A stretch of DNA of 64,000 nucleotides from an uncultured Nioella sp. (GTDB lineage: Bacteria; Pseudomonadota; Alphaproteobacteria; Rhodobacterales; Rhodobacteraceae). The stretch covers positions 1 through 64,000 of the forward strand of contig CANLZL010000007.1 of assembly GCA_947495575.1 (NCBI GenBank), given 5' to 3'. The notes below the pieces were generated by a model. The model was not told where the DNA came from. It was given only the letters and a program-made list of their open reading frames with translations, and ran no database searches. This document shows, one piece after another, positions 10,019 through 18,867 of this stretch (its first letter is position 1; every line of letters starts with the position of its first letter). The position numbers and the translations under genes were made by a program.

Positions 10019-10834
10019 CTACTCTTTGATCGGGTTTGGTCCCTCATAGGTCCAGCGATAGCCGGGCGGGGTGGGGCCCTTGTTGCGCCCGCCCTGCTGC
10101 ATCTGTTCCCAGGCATGGGCGATGATCCCAACAGAACGCGACAGGCAAAAAAGCCCACGGGCCAGAGGCCCGGCAAACCCAAGCTCGGCATAAATCACCG
10201 CTGTGGCACCGTCGATATTCATCGGAACCGGCCGCCCTTTGCGGCTATTCAAAACCGTTTGAACGGTCTGTCCGATCTGACCATAGATCCCGCTCACCGT
10301 GCCTGCAGCGGCGGCGTCAGCCACAAGACTTAGCAGGCGCGGTGCCCTTGGATCTTCTGGCGTGTGAAACCGGTGACCGAACCCCGGCAGATAATCTGTG
10401 CGTTCGGCCTGCCAGCGGTCAATCATGGTGTTTGCGGCCTCGGTCATATCCTGCCCATTGCTGACCACTTCATGGATCCAGCCGTAAAATTCCACCGCCT
10501 GTTCGCCTGCCCCGCCGTGAACGTCATCGAGCATATTCACTGCAGAGGCCATCGCCCCGTTCAAACCCAGACCGCATGTGACCGCCATCCGTGCGGCTGC
10601 GATTGAGGGCGCCTGCGGGCCATGATCTACTGCAGCGACAAGGGCGCATTCCAACAATTCCGATTGGGCGGGCGTCGGCAAAGATCCCCGGGTCATCAAC
10701 CAGATCATCTGCGGAAATGAGACGTTTCCGATCAGATCCTGAATATCGGTGCCGCGCATGCGGATCTGTCCAGGTGCCATGTCGATGATGTCGGTGCGCC
10801 ACCAATCAGAGACGTCGTTTTCTCGGCCGGTCAT
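10019..10834 (-). CDS. Citryl-CoA lyase / citrate synthase-family protein
   Basis: A 271-residue member of the citrate synthase fold, much shorter than citrate synthase (about 430 residues) and matching the citryl-CoA lyase class that cleaves (3S)-citryl-CoA to acetyl-CoA and oxaloacetate or acts on a related hydroxyacyl-CoA. Family marks are VHGGAGEQAVEF (first catalytic histidine region, near 107) and LPGFGHRFHTPEDPRAPRL (second histidine, near 155). The CoA-transferase gene upstream overlaps it by four bases (ATGA), so the pair is translationally coupled: the transferase could make the CoA ester and this enzyme cleave it. The natural acid is not known from sequence. Confidence 0.82.
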   Translation of the reverse strand: MTGRENDVSDWWRTDIIDMAPGQIRMRGTDIQDLIGNVSFPQMIWLMTRGSLPTPAQSELLECALVAAVDHGPQAPSIAAARMAVTCGLGLNGAMASAVNMLDDVHGGAGEQAVEFYGWIHEVVSNGQDMTEAANTMIDRWQAERTDYLPGFGHRFHTPEDPRAPRLLSLVADAAAAGTVSGIYGQIGQTVQTVLNSRKGRPVPMNIDGATAVIYAELGFAGPLARGLFCLSRSVGIIAHAWEQMQQGGRNKGPTPPGYRWTYEGPNPIKE

Positions 10835-12024
10835 AAGACTCCCTCCTGCTTTAACTGGACAATTTCGTCTTGCGACAGGCCCAGCTCACTCCAGATTTCG
10901 CTATTGTGGGCGCCCAGTTGTGGTGGCGGGTCGGCCACGGTTGGGGCGTCCCCATCCAGTTTAAAACCTGTTGTGGCCACTGAAATATCGCGATCAACCC
11001 CTGGGACATCCTGATAGTGTTGCAAAAAGCCGCGCCCGGTCACCTGTGGCATGGTCAGGATCTCTGGAACGCTAAGAACGGCCCCGGCGGGAACGCCAAT
11101 CCGATTGAGCTCTTTCGCCCAGTCGCGGGCGGGTCGGGTTTCGAGCACGGCTTTCAGTTCTGCCTTAAGGGCGGCGCGGTTGGCTTTGCGCGCCTCTCGG
11201 CTGGAAAATTCCGGGCGCGTCTGCAAAGCGCTCAACCCCAGATGGTCGGTCAAAAGCACCCATTGCTCATCTTTATTGGCGGCAATGTTGATCACCCCGT
11301 CACTTGTGTTGAAGGCCCCCGAGGGCGCCGAGGTCGGGTTCTCATTGCCATTGGCAGTCGGTTCTACCCCCGCGATCAGGTAGTTCGAGATCGCCCATCC
11401 CATCGTCGACAGGACTGATTCCAGCATCGAGACATCAATGAATGTGCCGCGTGGTCGCTGATTTAGGGCCGCCGCGATGGCAAAGGCGGCTGTCATTCCA
11501 CCCACCGTATCGGCCACCGGATAGCCCACCCGCAAGGGCGCGCTATCTGTATCCCCGGTGATCGACATGACGCCCGAAGCACCCTGAATAATCTGGTCAT
11601 AAGCCGGACGATGCACCCAAGGCCCGTCCTGCCCAAACCCCGAAATCGCGCAATAGATCAGCTTCGGATTTACGTCTTTTAGGGACTCATAACCCACCCT
11701 CAACCGGGTCATCACACCGGGACGGAAGTTTTCAACCAGAACATCGGCCGTCGCCACCAGTTTGCGAAACAGCGTATTGCCAGCCTCGGATTTCAAATTG
11801 ATCGTGACAGATTTCTTGCCGGCATTTTGTGCCAGAAAAGAGACTCCCATATTGGCTGCATTCAAGTCGGGATCGGCCCCCAATTGACGGGCCAGATCAC
11901 CCCGGCCCACAGCCTCGACCTTGATGACCTCGGCACCCAGATGGCCAAGCTGATGGCAGCAAAACGGACCGGCCAAAACATTGGTCAGGTCAAGGACACG
12001 CACTCCGCTTAAGGGTTTTGGCAT
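10831..12024 (-). CDS. CaiB/BaiF (family III) CoA-transferase
   Basis: Family III CoA-transferases move CoA between carboxylic acids through an aspartyl-CoA intermediate. The 397-residue protein begins MPKPLSGVRVLDLTNVLAG and shows LGAEVIKVEAVGRGDLAR, VLVENFRPGVM and the catalytic aspartate in PAYDQIIQGASGVMS. The ATG at 12024 is chosen because AGGAG lies six bases upstream and the sequence matches the family N-terminus; a longer frame to 12063 has no such support. It is the first gene of a two-gene unit with the citryl-CoA lyase. Confidence 0.9.
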   Translation of the reverse strand: MPKPLSGVRVLDLTNVLAGPFCCHQLGHLGAEVIKVEAVGRGDLARQLGADPDLNAANMGVSFLAQNAGKKSVTINLKSEAGNTLFRKLVATADVLVENFRPGVMTRLRVGYESLKDVNPKLIYCAISGFGQDGPWVHRPAYDQIIQGASGVMSITGDTDSAPLRVGYPVADTVGGMTAAFAIAAALNQRPRGTFIDVSMLESVLSTMGWAISNYLIAGVEPTANGNENPTSAPSGAFNTSDGVINIAANKDEQWVLLTDHLGLSALQTRPEFSSREARKANRAALKAELKAVLETRPARDWAKELNRIGVPAGAVLSVPEILTMPQVTGRGFLQHYQDVPGVDRDISVATTGFKLDGDAPTVADPPPQLGAHNSEIWSELGLSQDEIVQLKQEGVL

Positions 12025-12087
12025 GACAATCTCCTTTGCGTTGGGCGGACGCCGTGGGGACATGCCCTGCTTGAATTTCTTTTCCGC

Positions 12088-12705
12088 CTACTTCCCTTGA
12101 ATTTTTGAGGCCATGGTTTCCTGGAAACTCTTAGTATTGTTGGATCTGGGATATTCTACATCGGGGATATCCACTCCCAGATGAGCACAGAGCGGTGCCC
12201 AGCCATCCCCCAACCTGTGGATTAGCAGGCGGCCCGGTTCAACATCAGCCATGACTCGGGCGACATTGGCCTCATATACAGCAATGCAATGTTCGCGGGT
12301 CAGGGGTTGCCAGCCGAATACGCGTGAAATCAGCTGGCTGCCCGGCGCGCTCTCTTCTGTTTCGGTGCTGGCCTGAACCACCGGAAGGATCGTTTTGGAG
12401 AAGCTGTTCCACCAGCTGTCCGGCGTGCGCCAGGTCAGGATCACCTTTGCATCTGGATAGGCTGTAATGATCTCGGGCCAATAATGGGCGCTTGGCCAAT
12501 CGATGCAGGACGCAAACCCGTTAAAGAGCTCATCCCAACTTGGCGTGCCGCTGACGGCCCGACTGCGCCATTGCATCTTATGGGCCTCATCGTCTAGCAA
12601 GGCGCGCATGTGATGGCAGGGACCAAAGCCCAGAATATTTAGCGCTTCACGCATCGAATCTGTGCCAGTGCGGCCAAATCCAGTTCCAATAACTTGCAGA
12701 CTCAT
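12088..12705 (-). CDS. Sulfotransferase-family protein
   Basis: A 205-residue P-loop protein with the 5'-PSB loop GTGFGRTGTDSMREAL (PAPS 5'-phosphosulfate binding) at residues 7-22 and the 3'-phosphate-binding strand AKVILTWRTPDSWWNSF near 85-101. This is the short sulfotransferase type common in marine alphaproteobacteria; the acceptor is unknown. It is followed 63 bases later by the CoA-transferase gene on the same strand, with no terminator seen between them, so shared transcription is possible but functional linkage is unproven. Confidence 0.8.
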   Translation of the reverse strand: MSLQVIGTGFGRTGTDSMREALNILGFGPCHHMRALLDDEAHKMQWRSRAVSGTPSWDELFNGFASCIDWPSAHYWPEIITAYPDAKVILTWRTPDSWWNSFSKTILPVVQASTETEESAPGSQLISRVFGWQPLTREHCIAVYEANVARVMADVEPGRLLIHRLGDGWAPLCAHLGVDIPDVEYPRSNNTKSFQETMASKIQGK

Positions 12706-12779
12706 ATCGCGCTTATCCCCATGGACCTGTCAAAAAGAAATCATGCGCTAGAACGTGTGTTGTCGCAACGGATTAGGCA

Positions 12780-13559
12780 CTAACCGTCTTCCAACAATTT
12801 CCGCAGGCTTTGTTCGGATTGCGAATCTACAGGAACCATCAATTCGATTTCTATGTCTGACAGCACCGCATCTTGTATCGAGGCAAGCTTGCCCAACATG
12901 GACGTCATTTGCAGCTGTGTGCCGTCAGGCATATTTAGAACAATCGGTATGTAAACTGGAACTGGGCCTTGCCCTGTTAGGATCTCCTTTAACCCGTCAA
13001 AAAGGCCTTCGCTGCGCAGCCTGGTGAGAAGTTCCGAGATCGATTTGTTGCGCGCGGCTTGAGCCTGAAGGCGAAAATATATGACCTGAACCACCTCGGG
13101 CCAGTTTGCGATCATCGCGCGAAAGGCGTCGCTCAGCAGGATTTCCATCAGGTATACGGGCGTTTCGCAATCCGGCAGGAACGGGCCAAGCATTCTTTCA
13201 AAAGCGGCGTTGCGTCTGAGTATGCGCCAATCGGCATCCAGGATCAGGGCAGGGTAGGGCCAGATATTCAAAATTTGGCGTTGCATCATTTCTAATGCCC
13301 CTGTGATCTCGGGTGAGTCCGTAGGGCGGCGCAGATAGGGGCCCTGCATGCCAGACGCGTCAAACAGATTGGCTCGCTGTGCGACAGACAGGTTCAACTC
13401 CTGACATATCCGGGACAAAAAGCTGCGCGTGGCGGCAGAGCGGCCCGTTTCCAAAAAGGAGACATGTCGCTGCGTTGACCCCAAACGGGCGGCCAGCTGT
13501 GCCTGCGACAGGCCAAGTTGCCTGCGGATTTCTTTCAAGACCGAACCAAATGAGGACAT
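12780..13559 (-). CDS. XRE-type helix-turn-helix regulator with MmyB-like ligand-binding domain
   Basis: Residues 5-58 form a Cro/CI-type HTH (LGLSQAQLAARLGSTQRHVS followed by FLETGRSAATRSFLSRICQ). Residues about 90-250 match the MmyB-like PAS-related domain (NIWPYPALILDADWRILRRN is characteristic), which binds fatty-acid-like ligands in structurally known members. It is transcribed divergently from the MAPEG gene with 81 bases between starts, so it probably regulates itself and that neighbour (inference). The stop is TAG at 12780. Confidence 0.85.
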   Translation of the reverse strand: MSSFGSVLKEIRRQLGLSQAQLAARLGSTQRHVSFLETGRSAATRSFLSRICQELNLSVAQRANLFDASGMQGPYLRRPTDSPEITGALEMMQRQILNIWPYPALILDADWRILRRNAAFERMLGPFLPDCETPVYLMEILLSDAFRAMIANWPEVVQVIYFRLQAQAARNKSISELLTRLRSEGLFDGLKEILTGQGPVPVYIPIVLNMPDGTQLQMTSMLGKLASIQDAVLSDIEIELMVPVDSQSEQSLRKLLEDG

Positions 13560-13640
13560 TTATACCCTTTCAGGGAATTGGGACCATTCCCCACCAGATG
13601 CATATCCAAATGGTAGTTTTCAACAACAAGGACCGCCAAC

Positions 13641-14021
13641 ATGCTTTTGTGGATCATGCTTGCCCTCGCCGTTTATCTTGCCTCTCTCTTTGCCCCGTCT
13701 CTCTTTCTCGTCGCGCGCATTGGCGTCGGCGGCTATATTGGTCCGCGCGACAGCTTGCCTGATCCGATCGCAATGCATGGCCGCGCGCTCAGGGCCTTAA
13801 GAAACATGAAAGAGAGCCTTTTTCTGTTTCTGCCGCTCGCGGCAATATCCTTCCTCTCGCCGGAGAGTGACCATCAACAAGCACTGATGGGGGCCCAGAT
13901 ATTCGTAATTGCGCGGCTACTGTATTTGCCGTCCTATATTCTGGGCCTCCCCTGGGTACGTTCTGCCATCTGGACCGTTGGGTTTGTTGGCATCGTGATG
14001 ATTGGGCTATCCCTCATGTAA
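13641..14021 (+). CDS. MAPEG family membrane protein
   Basis: A 126-residue protein with four hydrophobic helices, of the membrane-associated eicosanoid/glutathione metabolism type. The second helix begins RALRNMKESLFLFLPLAA, carrying the N-x-x-E motif of the family, and IFVIARLLYLPSYILGLP is the conserved arginine-tyrosine helix. Bacterial members are glutathione transferases or peroxidases of uncertain substrate. AAGGA lies eight bases before the ATG. A possible promoter in the upstream gap is TTGGGA-17 bases-CATATC. Confidence 0.85.
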   Translation: MLLWIMLALAVYLASLFAPSLFLVARIGVGGYIGPRDSLPDPIAMHGRALRALRNMKESLFLFLPLAAISFLSPESDHQQALMGAQIFVIARLLYLPSYILGLPWVRSAIWTVGFVGIVMIGLSLM

Positions 14022-14166
14022 TCACGAGCGCATTTTGGGGCTCATAGATAACGGGTGGCCAGCTTTTTTACAAAGGCCAGCCGTTTGCCGCCGATGCTTT
14101 AGTTAACCTATCCCCACTTGTCCGTCGTCGTGCTAGAATGCGGGTATGCTGAAAAAGGAACGCAAG

Positions 14167-14460
14167 ATGCGGTTGCCCAAACTGTCTGTCGCTTTTTTCT
14201 GTCTGGCCCTTGTGACCAGCCCGTCCGCAGCGGATCTTTCGCCGCAAATTGAGTTGGCCGTTTCACGGGACCTGCCGCGCTATGTGCAGGGCGTCGACGT
14301 GAACGATCTTACGAACCGTCAGATTTCTGCAATTTACCTGATTATGAATGGCGGCGACTCTGACGGCGACATTCGGTCCAAGATCCAGGGTGTGCTTGGC
14401 GGGATGGATGTGCTTCTGACGGGAAGGAATTGGTTCTTTGGGAATGAACGCCAATTCTGA
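14167..14460 (+). CDS. Small exported protein of unknown function
   Basis: A 97-residue protein with an Ala-x-Ala signal peptide (MRLPKLSVAFFCLALVTSPS, then AADL) and a mature part of about 75 residues that I do not recognise. It contains LTNRQISAIYLIMNGGDSDG, an EF-hand-like acidic patch too short to be one. The ATG at 14167 has AAGGA eight bases upstream; an in-frame ATG at 14146 would put basic residues ahead of the signal peptide. Confidence 0.6.
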   Translation: MRLPKLSVAFFCLALVTSPSAADLSPQIELAVSRDLPRYVQGVDVNDLTNRQISAIYLIMNGGDSDGDIRSKIQGVLGGMDVLLTGRNWFFGNERQF

Positions 14461-14473
14461 CGCAAATTGGCCT

Positions 14474-14490
14474 TGATCCCTGCGGGATCA
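14474..14490. other. Inverted repeat between the exported-protein gene and tRNA-Trp
   Basis: TGATCCC, TGC, GGGATCA: a perfect 7-bp stem 14 bases after the stop codon and 24 bases ahead of the tRNA. It may end the upstream transcript, though there is no T-run, or overlap the tRNA promoter, where TTGATC could serve as a -35 box. Confidence 0.35.
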
Positions 14491-14513
14491 TGGCTTATCC
14501 GATGCTTCGGTCT

Positions 14514-14589
14514 AGGGGTGTAGCTCAGTTGGTAGAGCAGCGGATTCCAAATCCGCAGGCCACGGGTTCGAATCCTGTCGCCCCTGCCA
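14514..14589 (+). tRNA. trnW: tRNA-Trp (anticodon CCA)
   Basis: A 76-base cloverleaf. The acceptor stem AGGGGTG pairs with CGCCCCT with one G-T wobble; the D arm is tagctcagttggtagagca; the anticodon stem GCGGA/TCCGC encloses TTCCAAA with anticodon CCA; the T arm contains the invariant ggttcgaat. Discriminator G and CCA are encoded. A tRNA-Trp ahead of secE-nusG is usual in alphaproteobacteria. Confidence 0.97.
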
Positions 14590-14656
14590 CTTCCGATTTA
14601 TTGCCATATGCCTGATTAGCGCCTAGCCTGACCGTGGTTGCGGACAGGAGCGTGGG

Positions 14657-15292
14657 ATGGATTTTGAACCCAAAGAAGTTTTGGACTTTTGGTTTCCCAA
14701 CGATGGTCATTGGGAAAGCCCGGAAACGCATGGCGCCTTCTGGCATTGGCGCATGCAGGGTGGAGCGGATGACGATATATGCACGCATTTTGCTGATCTG
14801 ACGCTGGCAGCCGCGCGCGGCGAGTTGGACCACTGGGCGAGCACGGCTTACGGCCGCCTTGCCTTGATCCTTGCCCTGGATCAATTCCCACGCTCGTTAT
14901 GGCGCGACACACCGGCCGCGTTCGCACAGGACATCAAAACCACGAGGCTCGCACTCGAAGGCATAAAAAATGGTCACTACGCCGAGTTAAATCATTCTTG
15001 GGAACGCCAGTTTTACATCATAGCGATCAGTCATTGCGAGGGACCGGACCATCTGGAGCGGATGGCGATGTTGGCTGATTTGGTTGCGGAAAATGCCAAG
15101 ACGCTACCGCCGCAATTGCAAGTGTTTAGTGATCGGGGTGTCGAGCAGATTAAGCGAGTTACAAAGATTCTCGAACGTTTTGGCCGACATCCACATCGCA
15201 ACCCGATTCTGGGTCGAATATCGACCCCAGACGAAGAAGCCTATATTGCCGAAGGCGATTTTCCACATGTAATGCCAAAGCCGATAGCCTGA
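14657..15292 (+). CDS. DUF924 family protein
   Basis: A 211-residue helical protein of the DUF924 family (alpha-alpha superhelix, TPR-like). Typical segments are EVLDFWFPNDGHWESP at the N-terminus, ALILALDQFPRSLWRDTPAAF near 74-94 and the closing RNPILGRISTPDEEAYI. The function is unknown. GGAG lies seven bases before the ATG. It separates tRNA-Trp from secE, which usually adjoin, and ends about 90 bases before the secE promoter. Confidence 0.88.
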   Translation: MDFEPKEVLDFWFPNDGHWESPETHGAFWHWRMQGGADDDICTHFADLTLAAARGELDHWASTAYGRLALILALDQFPRSLWRDTPAAFAQDIKTTRLALEGIKNGHYAELNHSWERQFYIIAISHCEGPDHLERMAMLADLVAENAKTLPPQLQVFSDRGVEQIKRVTKILERFGRHPHRNPILGRISTPDEEAYIAEGDFPHVMPKPIA

Positions 15293-15384
15293 CGGGCAAT
15301 TTCGTAGAAAAAGAGGCTTTCCCCTGTACAATTACTGACGCGTCTGACGGGATTTGGCGACCGTGGCGCATTTCTCAGCGCCGC

Positions 15385-15413
15385 TTGCAAGCCGGGCAGG
15401 GGATGCGTATATA
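15385..15413 (+). promoter_or_regulatory. secE-nusG promoter
   Basis: TTGCAA and TATATA separated by exactly 17 bases, 39 bases before the secE ATG. The -10 box lacks the terminal T. Confidence 0.7.
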
Positions 15414-15451
15414 CCCCCGGTCGACACCCACTTTTATGGAATCCGCGCGCC

Positions 15452-15646
15452 ATGGCCACGAACCCGCTTCAGTTTCTGCAACAGACCCGCACCGAGGTCT
15501 CTAAAGTAGTTTGGCCAACCCGTCGTGAGGTCCTTGTCACGACCTTGATGGTATTCGCGCTGGCTATTTTGGGCGCGATCTTTTTCTCGCTCGTTGATCT
15601 GGGTATCCGCAAAGGTCTGGAACTGATCTTAACGCTTAGCGCTTAA
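15452..15646 (+). CDS. secE: Protein translocase subunit SecE
   Basis: SecE clamps SecY in the inner-membrane Sec translocon. The 64-residue single-helix alphaproteobacterial form has the conserved amphipathic segment TRTEVSKVVWPTRREVLVTT followed by a transmembrane helix (residues 31-52). There is no strong Shine-Dalgarno. SecY is not encoded in the window. A 189-base gap separates it from nusG. Confidence 0.95.
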   Translation: MATNPLQFLQQTRTEVSKVVWPTRREVLVTTLMVFALAILGAIFFSLVDLGIRKGLELILTLSA

Positions 15647-15835
15647 GGGCAAGAAAGCTGGCCCGAACCCCTTGATTTTCTTGGGCAAGGGGGATAGTCC
15701 ACGCTTCACTTCCCAATGATGGCGTGCGTCGATTCGTGATGCGCGCTGTTTTTTGTTCCGGGCAGTTTCGGGCAAGTTATTGGGATTACTATGGAATTTC
15801 GGGCGAACCTGCCCAGTTTGAGGAACGAGCTAGTC

Positions 15836-16369
15836 ATGGCGAAACGGTGGTATTCGGTCTCGGTGCTTTCGAATTTTGAGAAGCGCATTGCCGAACAGAT
15901 CAGAACTGCCGTGGAAGAGAACGGCCTTCAGGACGAAATCGAAGAAGTTCTGGTTCCCGAAGAGGAAGTGATCGAAGTGCGTCGCGGTAAGAAAGTGACC
16001 GTGCCGCGCCGCTTTATGCCCGGCTATGTGCTGGTGCGCATGGAGATGACCGATCGCGCCTATCACGCCGTCAGCTCGATCCAGCGTGTCACCGGTTTTC
16101 TGGGCCCACAAGGTCGCCCGATGCCGATGCGCGACGCAGAGGTGAACGCGATCCTCAACCGTGTTGAGGAAGGCGAGGCCGCGCCGCGGTCGACCATCAC
16201 CTACGAAGTGGGCGAAAAGGTCAAAGTCAACGACGGTCCGTTCGAAGATTTCGACGGCATGGTCGAGGAAGTGGATGATGAGAACCAGCGCCTGAAGGTG
16301 ACGGTCTCGATCTTTGGCCGGGAAACCCCGGTCGAATTGGAATTCACGCAGGTCACCAAGCAGACCTGA
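15836..16369 (+). CDS. nusG: Transcription termination/antitermination protein NusG
   Basis: NusG binds RNA polymerase, suppresses pausing and links it to Rho or to ribosomal protein S10. The 177-residue protein has the NGN domain beginning [20 protein letters not shown] and including [10 protein letters not shown], and a C-terminal KOW domain ([20 protein letters not shown]). The start at 15836 is the conserved family start, with GAGGA upstream; a longer frame from 15791 adds 15 non-conserved residues. Confidence 0.96.
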   Translation: MAKRWYSVSVLSNFEKRIAEQIRTAVEENGLQDEIEEVLVPEEEVIEVRRGKKVTVPRRFMPGYVLVRMEMTDRAYHAVSSIQRVTGFLGPQGRPMPMRDAEVNAILNRVEEGEAAPRSTITYEVGEKVKVNDGPFEDFDGMVEEVDDENQRLKVTVSIFGRETPVELEFTQVTKQT

Positions 16370-16476
16370 TGTGGTGAAACGTGGGAGGGGACCCGGGCGC
16401 GCCCGGAAAACCGCACCACGGCAACGAAGCCCGGCGATCGCGATCGTGTTGGGTGTTGAAATGAAGGAGAGGCCAA

Positions 16477-16929
16477 ATGGCCAAGAAACTCGTTGGTAAG
16501 ATGAAGCTGCAGATCCCTGCAGGTCAAGCCAATCCGTCGCCTCCCGTGGGTCCAGCCCTCGGTCAGCGCGGAATCAATATCATGGAATTCTGCAAGGCGT
16601 TTAACGCCAAGACGCAGGAGATGGAGCAGGGTTCGCCTTGCCCGACCATCATCAGCTATTATCAGGACAAGTCCTTCACCATGGACATCAAGACTCCGCC
16701 CGCGTCTTACTACCTGAAAAAAGCAGCTGGCCTGAAAAATGTCGGCAAGCGGAACCGTCCTCGTGGTGCCGAGAATCCCGGCCGTGAGGTTGTGGCAACC
16801 GTGACCTCCAAGCAGGTTCGCGAAATCGCCGAAGCCAAAATGAAAGACCTCACCGCGAATGACGTTGAGGCCGCAATGCTGATCATCGTGGGCTCTGCCC
16901 GCTCGATGGGCATCGAGGTGAAAGGGTAA
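16477..16929 (+). CDS. rplK: 50S ribosomal protein L11
   Basis: L11 binds the GTPase-associated centre of 23S rRNA and is required for stringent-response sensing by RelA. The 150-residue protein has the proline-rich N-terminal domain ([19 protein letters not shown]) and the rRNA-binding C-terminal domain ([12 protein letters not shown]). AAGGAGA precedes the ATG. The 107-base leader after nusG contains the GC palindrome CCGGGCGCGCCCGG near 16401. rplA follows after four bases. Confidence 0.98.
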   Translation: MAKKLVGKMKLQIPAGQANPSPPVGPALGQRGINIMEFCKAFNAKTQEMEQGSPCPTIISYYQDKSFTMDIKTPPASYYLKKAAGLKNVGKRNRPRGAENPGREVVATVTSKQVREIAEAKMKDLTANDVEAAMLIIVGSARSMGIEVKG

Positions 16930-16932
16930 GTC

Positions 16933-17631
16933 ATGGCAAAGCTCGGAAAACGTACCCGCGCCGCACGCGAAGCCTTCGCTGGCAAAGAAAACATCACCGT
17001 GGAAGAGGCCGTTGCGCTGGTCAAAGGCAACGCCAACGCGAAATTCGATGAATCCATCGAGATCGCGATGAACCTTGGTGTCGACCCACGTCACGCTGAC
17101 CAGATGGTTCGCGGCACGGTCAACCTGCCAAACGGCACGGGCAAAACCGTTCGTGTTGCCGTGTTTGCCCGTGGTCCCAAAGCTGAAGAAGCGCAGGCCG
17201 CCGGTGCAGATGTTGTTGGCGCAGAAGACCTGATGGAAGCCATTCAAGGCGGCAAGATCGACTTTGAACGTTGCATCGCTACCCCAGACATGATGCCCAT
17301 CGTTGGTCGTCTTGGCAAAATCCTCGGCCCTCGCAACCTGATGCCAAACCCCAAAGTGGGCACGGTGACCATGGATGTGACCGAAGCTGTTCAGGCCGCC
17401 AAAGGTGGTCAGGTTCAGTTCAAGGCTGAAAAAGCTGGTGTTGTACATGCCGGTGTTGGCAAAGCGAGCTTCAACGAAGCGCAGCTGGTTGAAAACGTAC
17501 GTGCCTTTGTTGATGCCGTATCGAAAGCCAAGCCTTCCGGTGCTAAAGGCGCCTACATGGAAAAGGTTTCCTTGAGCTCGACCATGGGCCCAGGCGTAAC
17601 TGTTTCGGTCGATAGCGCGACCGGAAACTAA
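16933..17631 (+). CDS. rplA: 50S ribosomal protein L1
   Basis: L1 forms the mobile stalk at the ribosomal E site and commonly represses its own rplK-rplA message. The 232-residue protein is full length, with [20 protein letters not shown] and the signature [20 protein letters not shown] near 128-147. It is four bases behind rplK. Confidence 0.98.
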   Translation: MAKLGKRTRAAREAFAGKENITVEEAVALVKGNANAKFDESIEIAMNLGVDPRHADQMVRGTVNLPNGTGKTVRVAVFARGPKAEEAQAAGADVVGAEDLMEAIQGGKIDFERCIATPDMMPIVGRLGKILGPRNLMPNPKVGTVTMDVTEAVQAAKGGQVQFKAEKAGVVHAGVGKASFNEAQLVENVRAFVDAVSKAKPSGAKGAYMEKVSLSSTMGPGVTVSVDSATGN

Positions 17632-17895
17632 GAGATTTGGCGCTTCATCCCATGTTGGGATGAGCGTCGATGGCGGGGCCGCCGCTTTACAATGTGGCCC
17701 TGTCCTGTCCGAGACGGAGGGTGTGCGGCATCTGCCTCACATAATTCCTTCCTGAGATGGGAAGCGAGACTAGGAATTTCCGAAGGTTCTCCTTCGGGCG
17801 ATCTGATGGCTCGGGACCCTGACTTGGACCCGAAGAGGTTGGAGAGATCCAGCCAAACTTGAGCCGGGGGGAGACCCCCAAATTGGAGTAATACT
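17632..17895 (+). promoter_or_regulatory. rplJ leader (probable L10 autoregulatory leader)
   Basis: The 264 bases between rplA and rplJ have no credible gene. A hairpin with CATCCCA and TGGGATG arms lies just after rplA (about 17643-17667), followed by a structured leader with further stems, including one around GAAGGTTCTCCTTC. Many bacteria carry an L10(L12)4-binding leader here that represses rplJL translation; assignment is by position and structure, not by a verified covariance match. Confidence 0.6.
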
Positions 17896-18414
17896 GTGGA
17901 TAGAGCCCAGAAAGAGAAAGTGGTCGAGGAACTCGGCCAAATCTTCGAAAGCTCTGGCGTCGTCGTGGTTTCGCACTACGAAGGCCTCACGGTTGCTGAG
18001 ATGCAGGACCTACGTTCGCAAATGCGCGAAGCTGGTGGGTCCGTACGTGTCGCCAAGAACAGGCTCGCCAAGATCGCCCTTGATGGGAAGCCCTGCGAAA
18101 GCATTGCTGACCTGATGACGGGCATGACCGTGCTGTCCTATTCTGAGGATCCTGTGGCTGCGGCCAAGGTTGCTCAGGATTATGCCAAAGGGAACGACAA
18201 GTTTGTCATTCTTGGCGGTGCAATGGGCGACACGGCCTTGGATCCTGCCGGTGTGAAAGCCGTCGCAGCGATGCCATCCCGCGAGGAGCTTATTGCCTCC
18301 ATCGTTGGCTGCATCGGCGCGCCTGCTTCGAACATCGCGGGGGCCATTGGCGCACCTGCTTCGAACATCGCGGGCATCCTCTCGACTATCGAAGAGAATG
18401 CGGAAGCCGCGTAA
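17896..18414 (+). CDS. rplJ: 50S ribosomal protein L10
   Basis: L10 anchors the L7/L12 dimers of the stalk. The 172-residue protein starts with GTG, with GGAG nine bases upstream, and begins [19 protein letters not shown]. The C-terminal helix that docks L12 dimers contains a tandem 11-residue repeat: GAPASNIAG at 141-149 and again at 152-160, nearly identical at DNA level. Each such segment in known L10 structures holds one L12 dimer. Confidence 0.97.
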   Translation: MDRAQKEKVVEELGQIFESSGVVVVSHYEGLTVAEMQDLRSQMREAGGSVRVAKNRLAKIALDGKPCESIADLMTGMTVLSYSEDPVAAAKVAQDYAKGNDKFVILGGAMGDTALDPAGVKAVAAMPSREELIASIVGCIGAPASNIAGAIGAPASNIAGILSTIEENAEAA

Positions 18415-18486
18415 GCAACCTGAGACCCTTCGTAAGGCTTACCCCTTGCGTCGTTGGAACACATACCTAGATACGGAACCTGTAAA

Positions 18487-18867
18487 ATGGCTGATCTTAA
18501 AGCACTTGCCGAAAGCATCGTGGGCCTGACCCTGCTGGAAGCACAAGAACTGAAAACTATCCTGAAAGACGAGTACGGCATCGAGCCCGCCGCTGGCGGC
18601 GCCGTAATGGTCGCAGGCGCAGCTGGTGGCGACGCCGGTGCTGCTGCTGAAGAGCAAACCGAATTTGACGTGATCTTGAAAGCCGCTGGCGACAAGAAAA
18701 TCAACGTCATCAAAGAAGTCCGCGCCATCACTGGCCTGGGCCTCAAAGAAGCAAAAGAGCTGGTCGAAGCCGGCGGCAAAGCCGTCAAAGAAGGCTGCGA
18801 CAAAGCAGAAGCAGAAGAGATCAAAGGCAAGCTGGAAGCAGCTGGCGCAGAGGTCGAACTCAAGTAA
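18487..18867 (+). CDS. rplL: 50S ribosomal protein L7/L12
   Basis: The stalk protein that recruits translational GTPases. The 126-residue protein has the N-terminal dimerisation domain ([20 protein letters not shown]), an alanine/glycine hinge near 38-54 and the C-terminal factor-binding domain ([20 protein letters not shown]). The start is the conserved MADL at 18487; its Shine-Dalgarno is weak, consistent with coupling to rplJ 72 bases upstream. Confidence 0.97.
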   Translation: MADLKALAESIVGLTLLEAQELKTILKDEYGIEPAAGGAVMVAGAAGGDAGAAAEEQTEFDVILKAAGDKKINVIKEVRAITGLGLKEAKELVEAGGKAVKEGCDKAEAEEIKGKLEAAGAEVELK

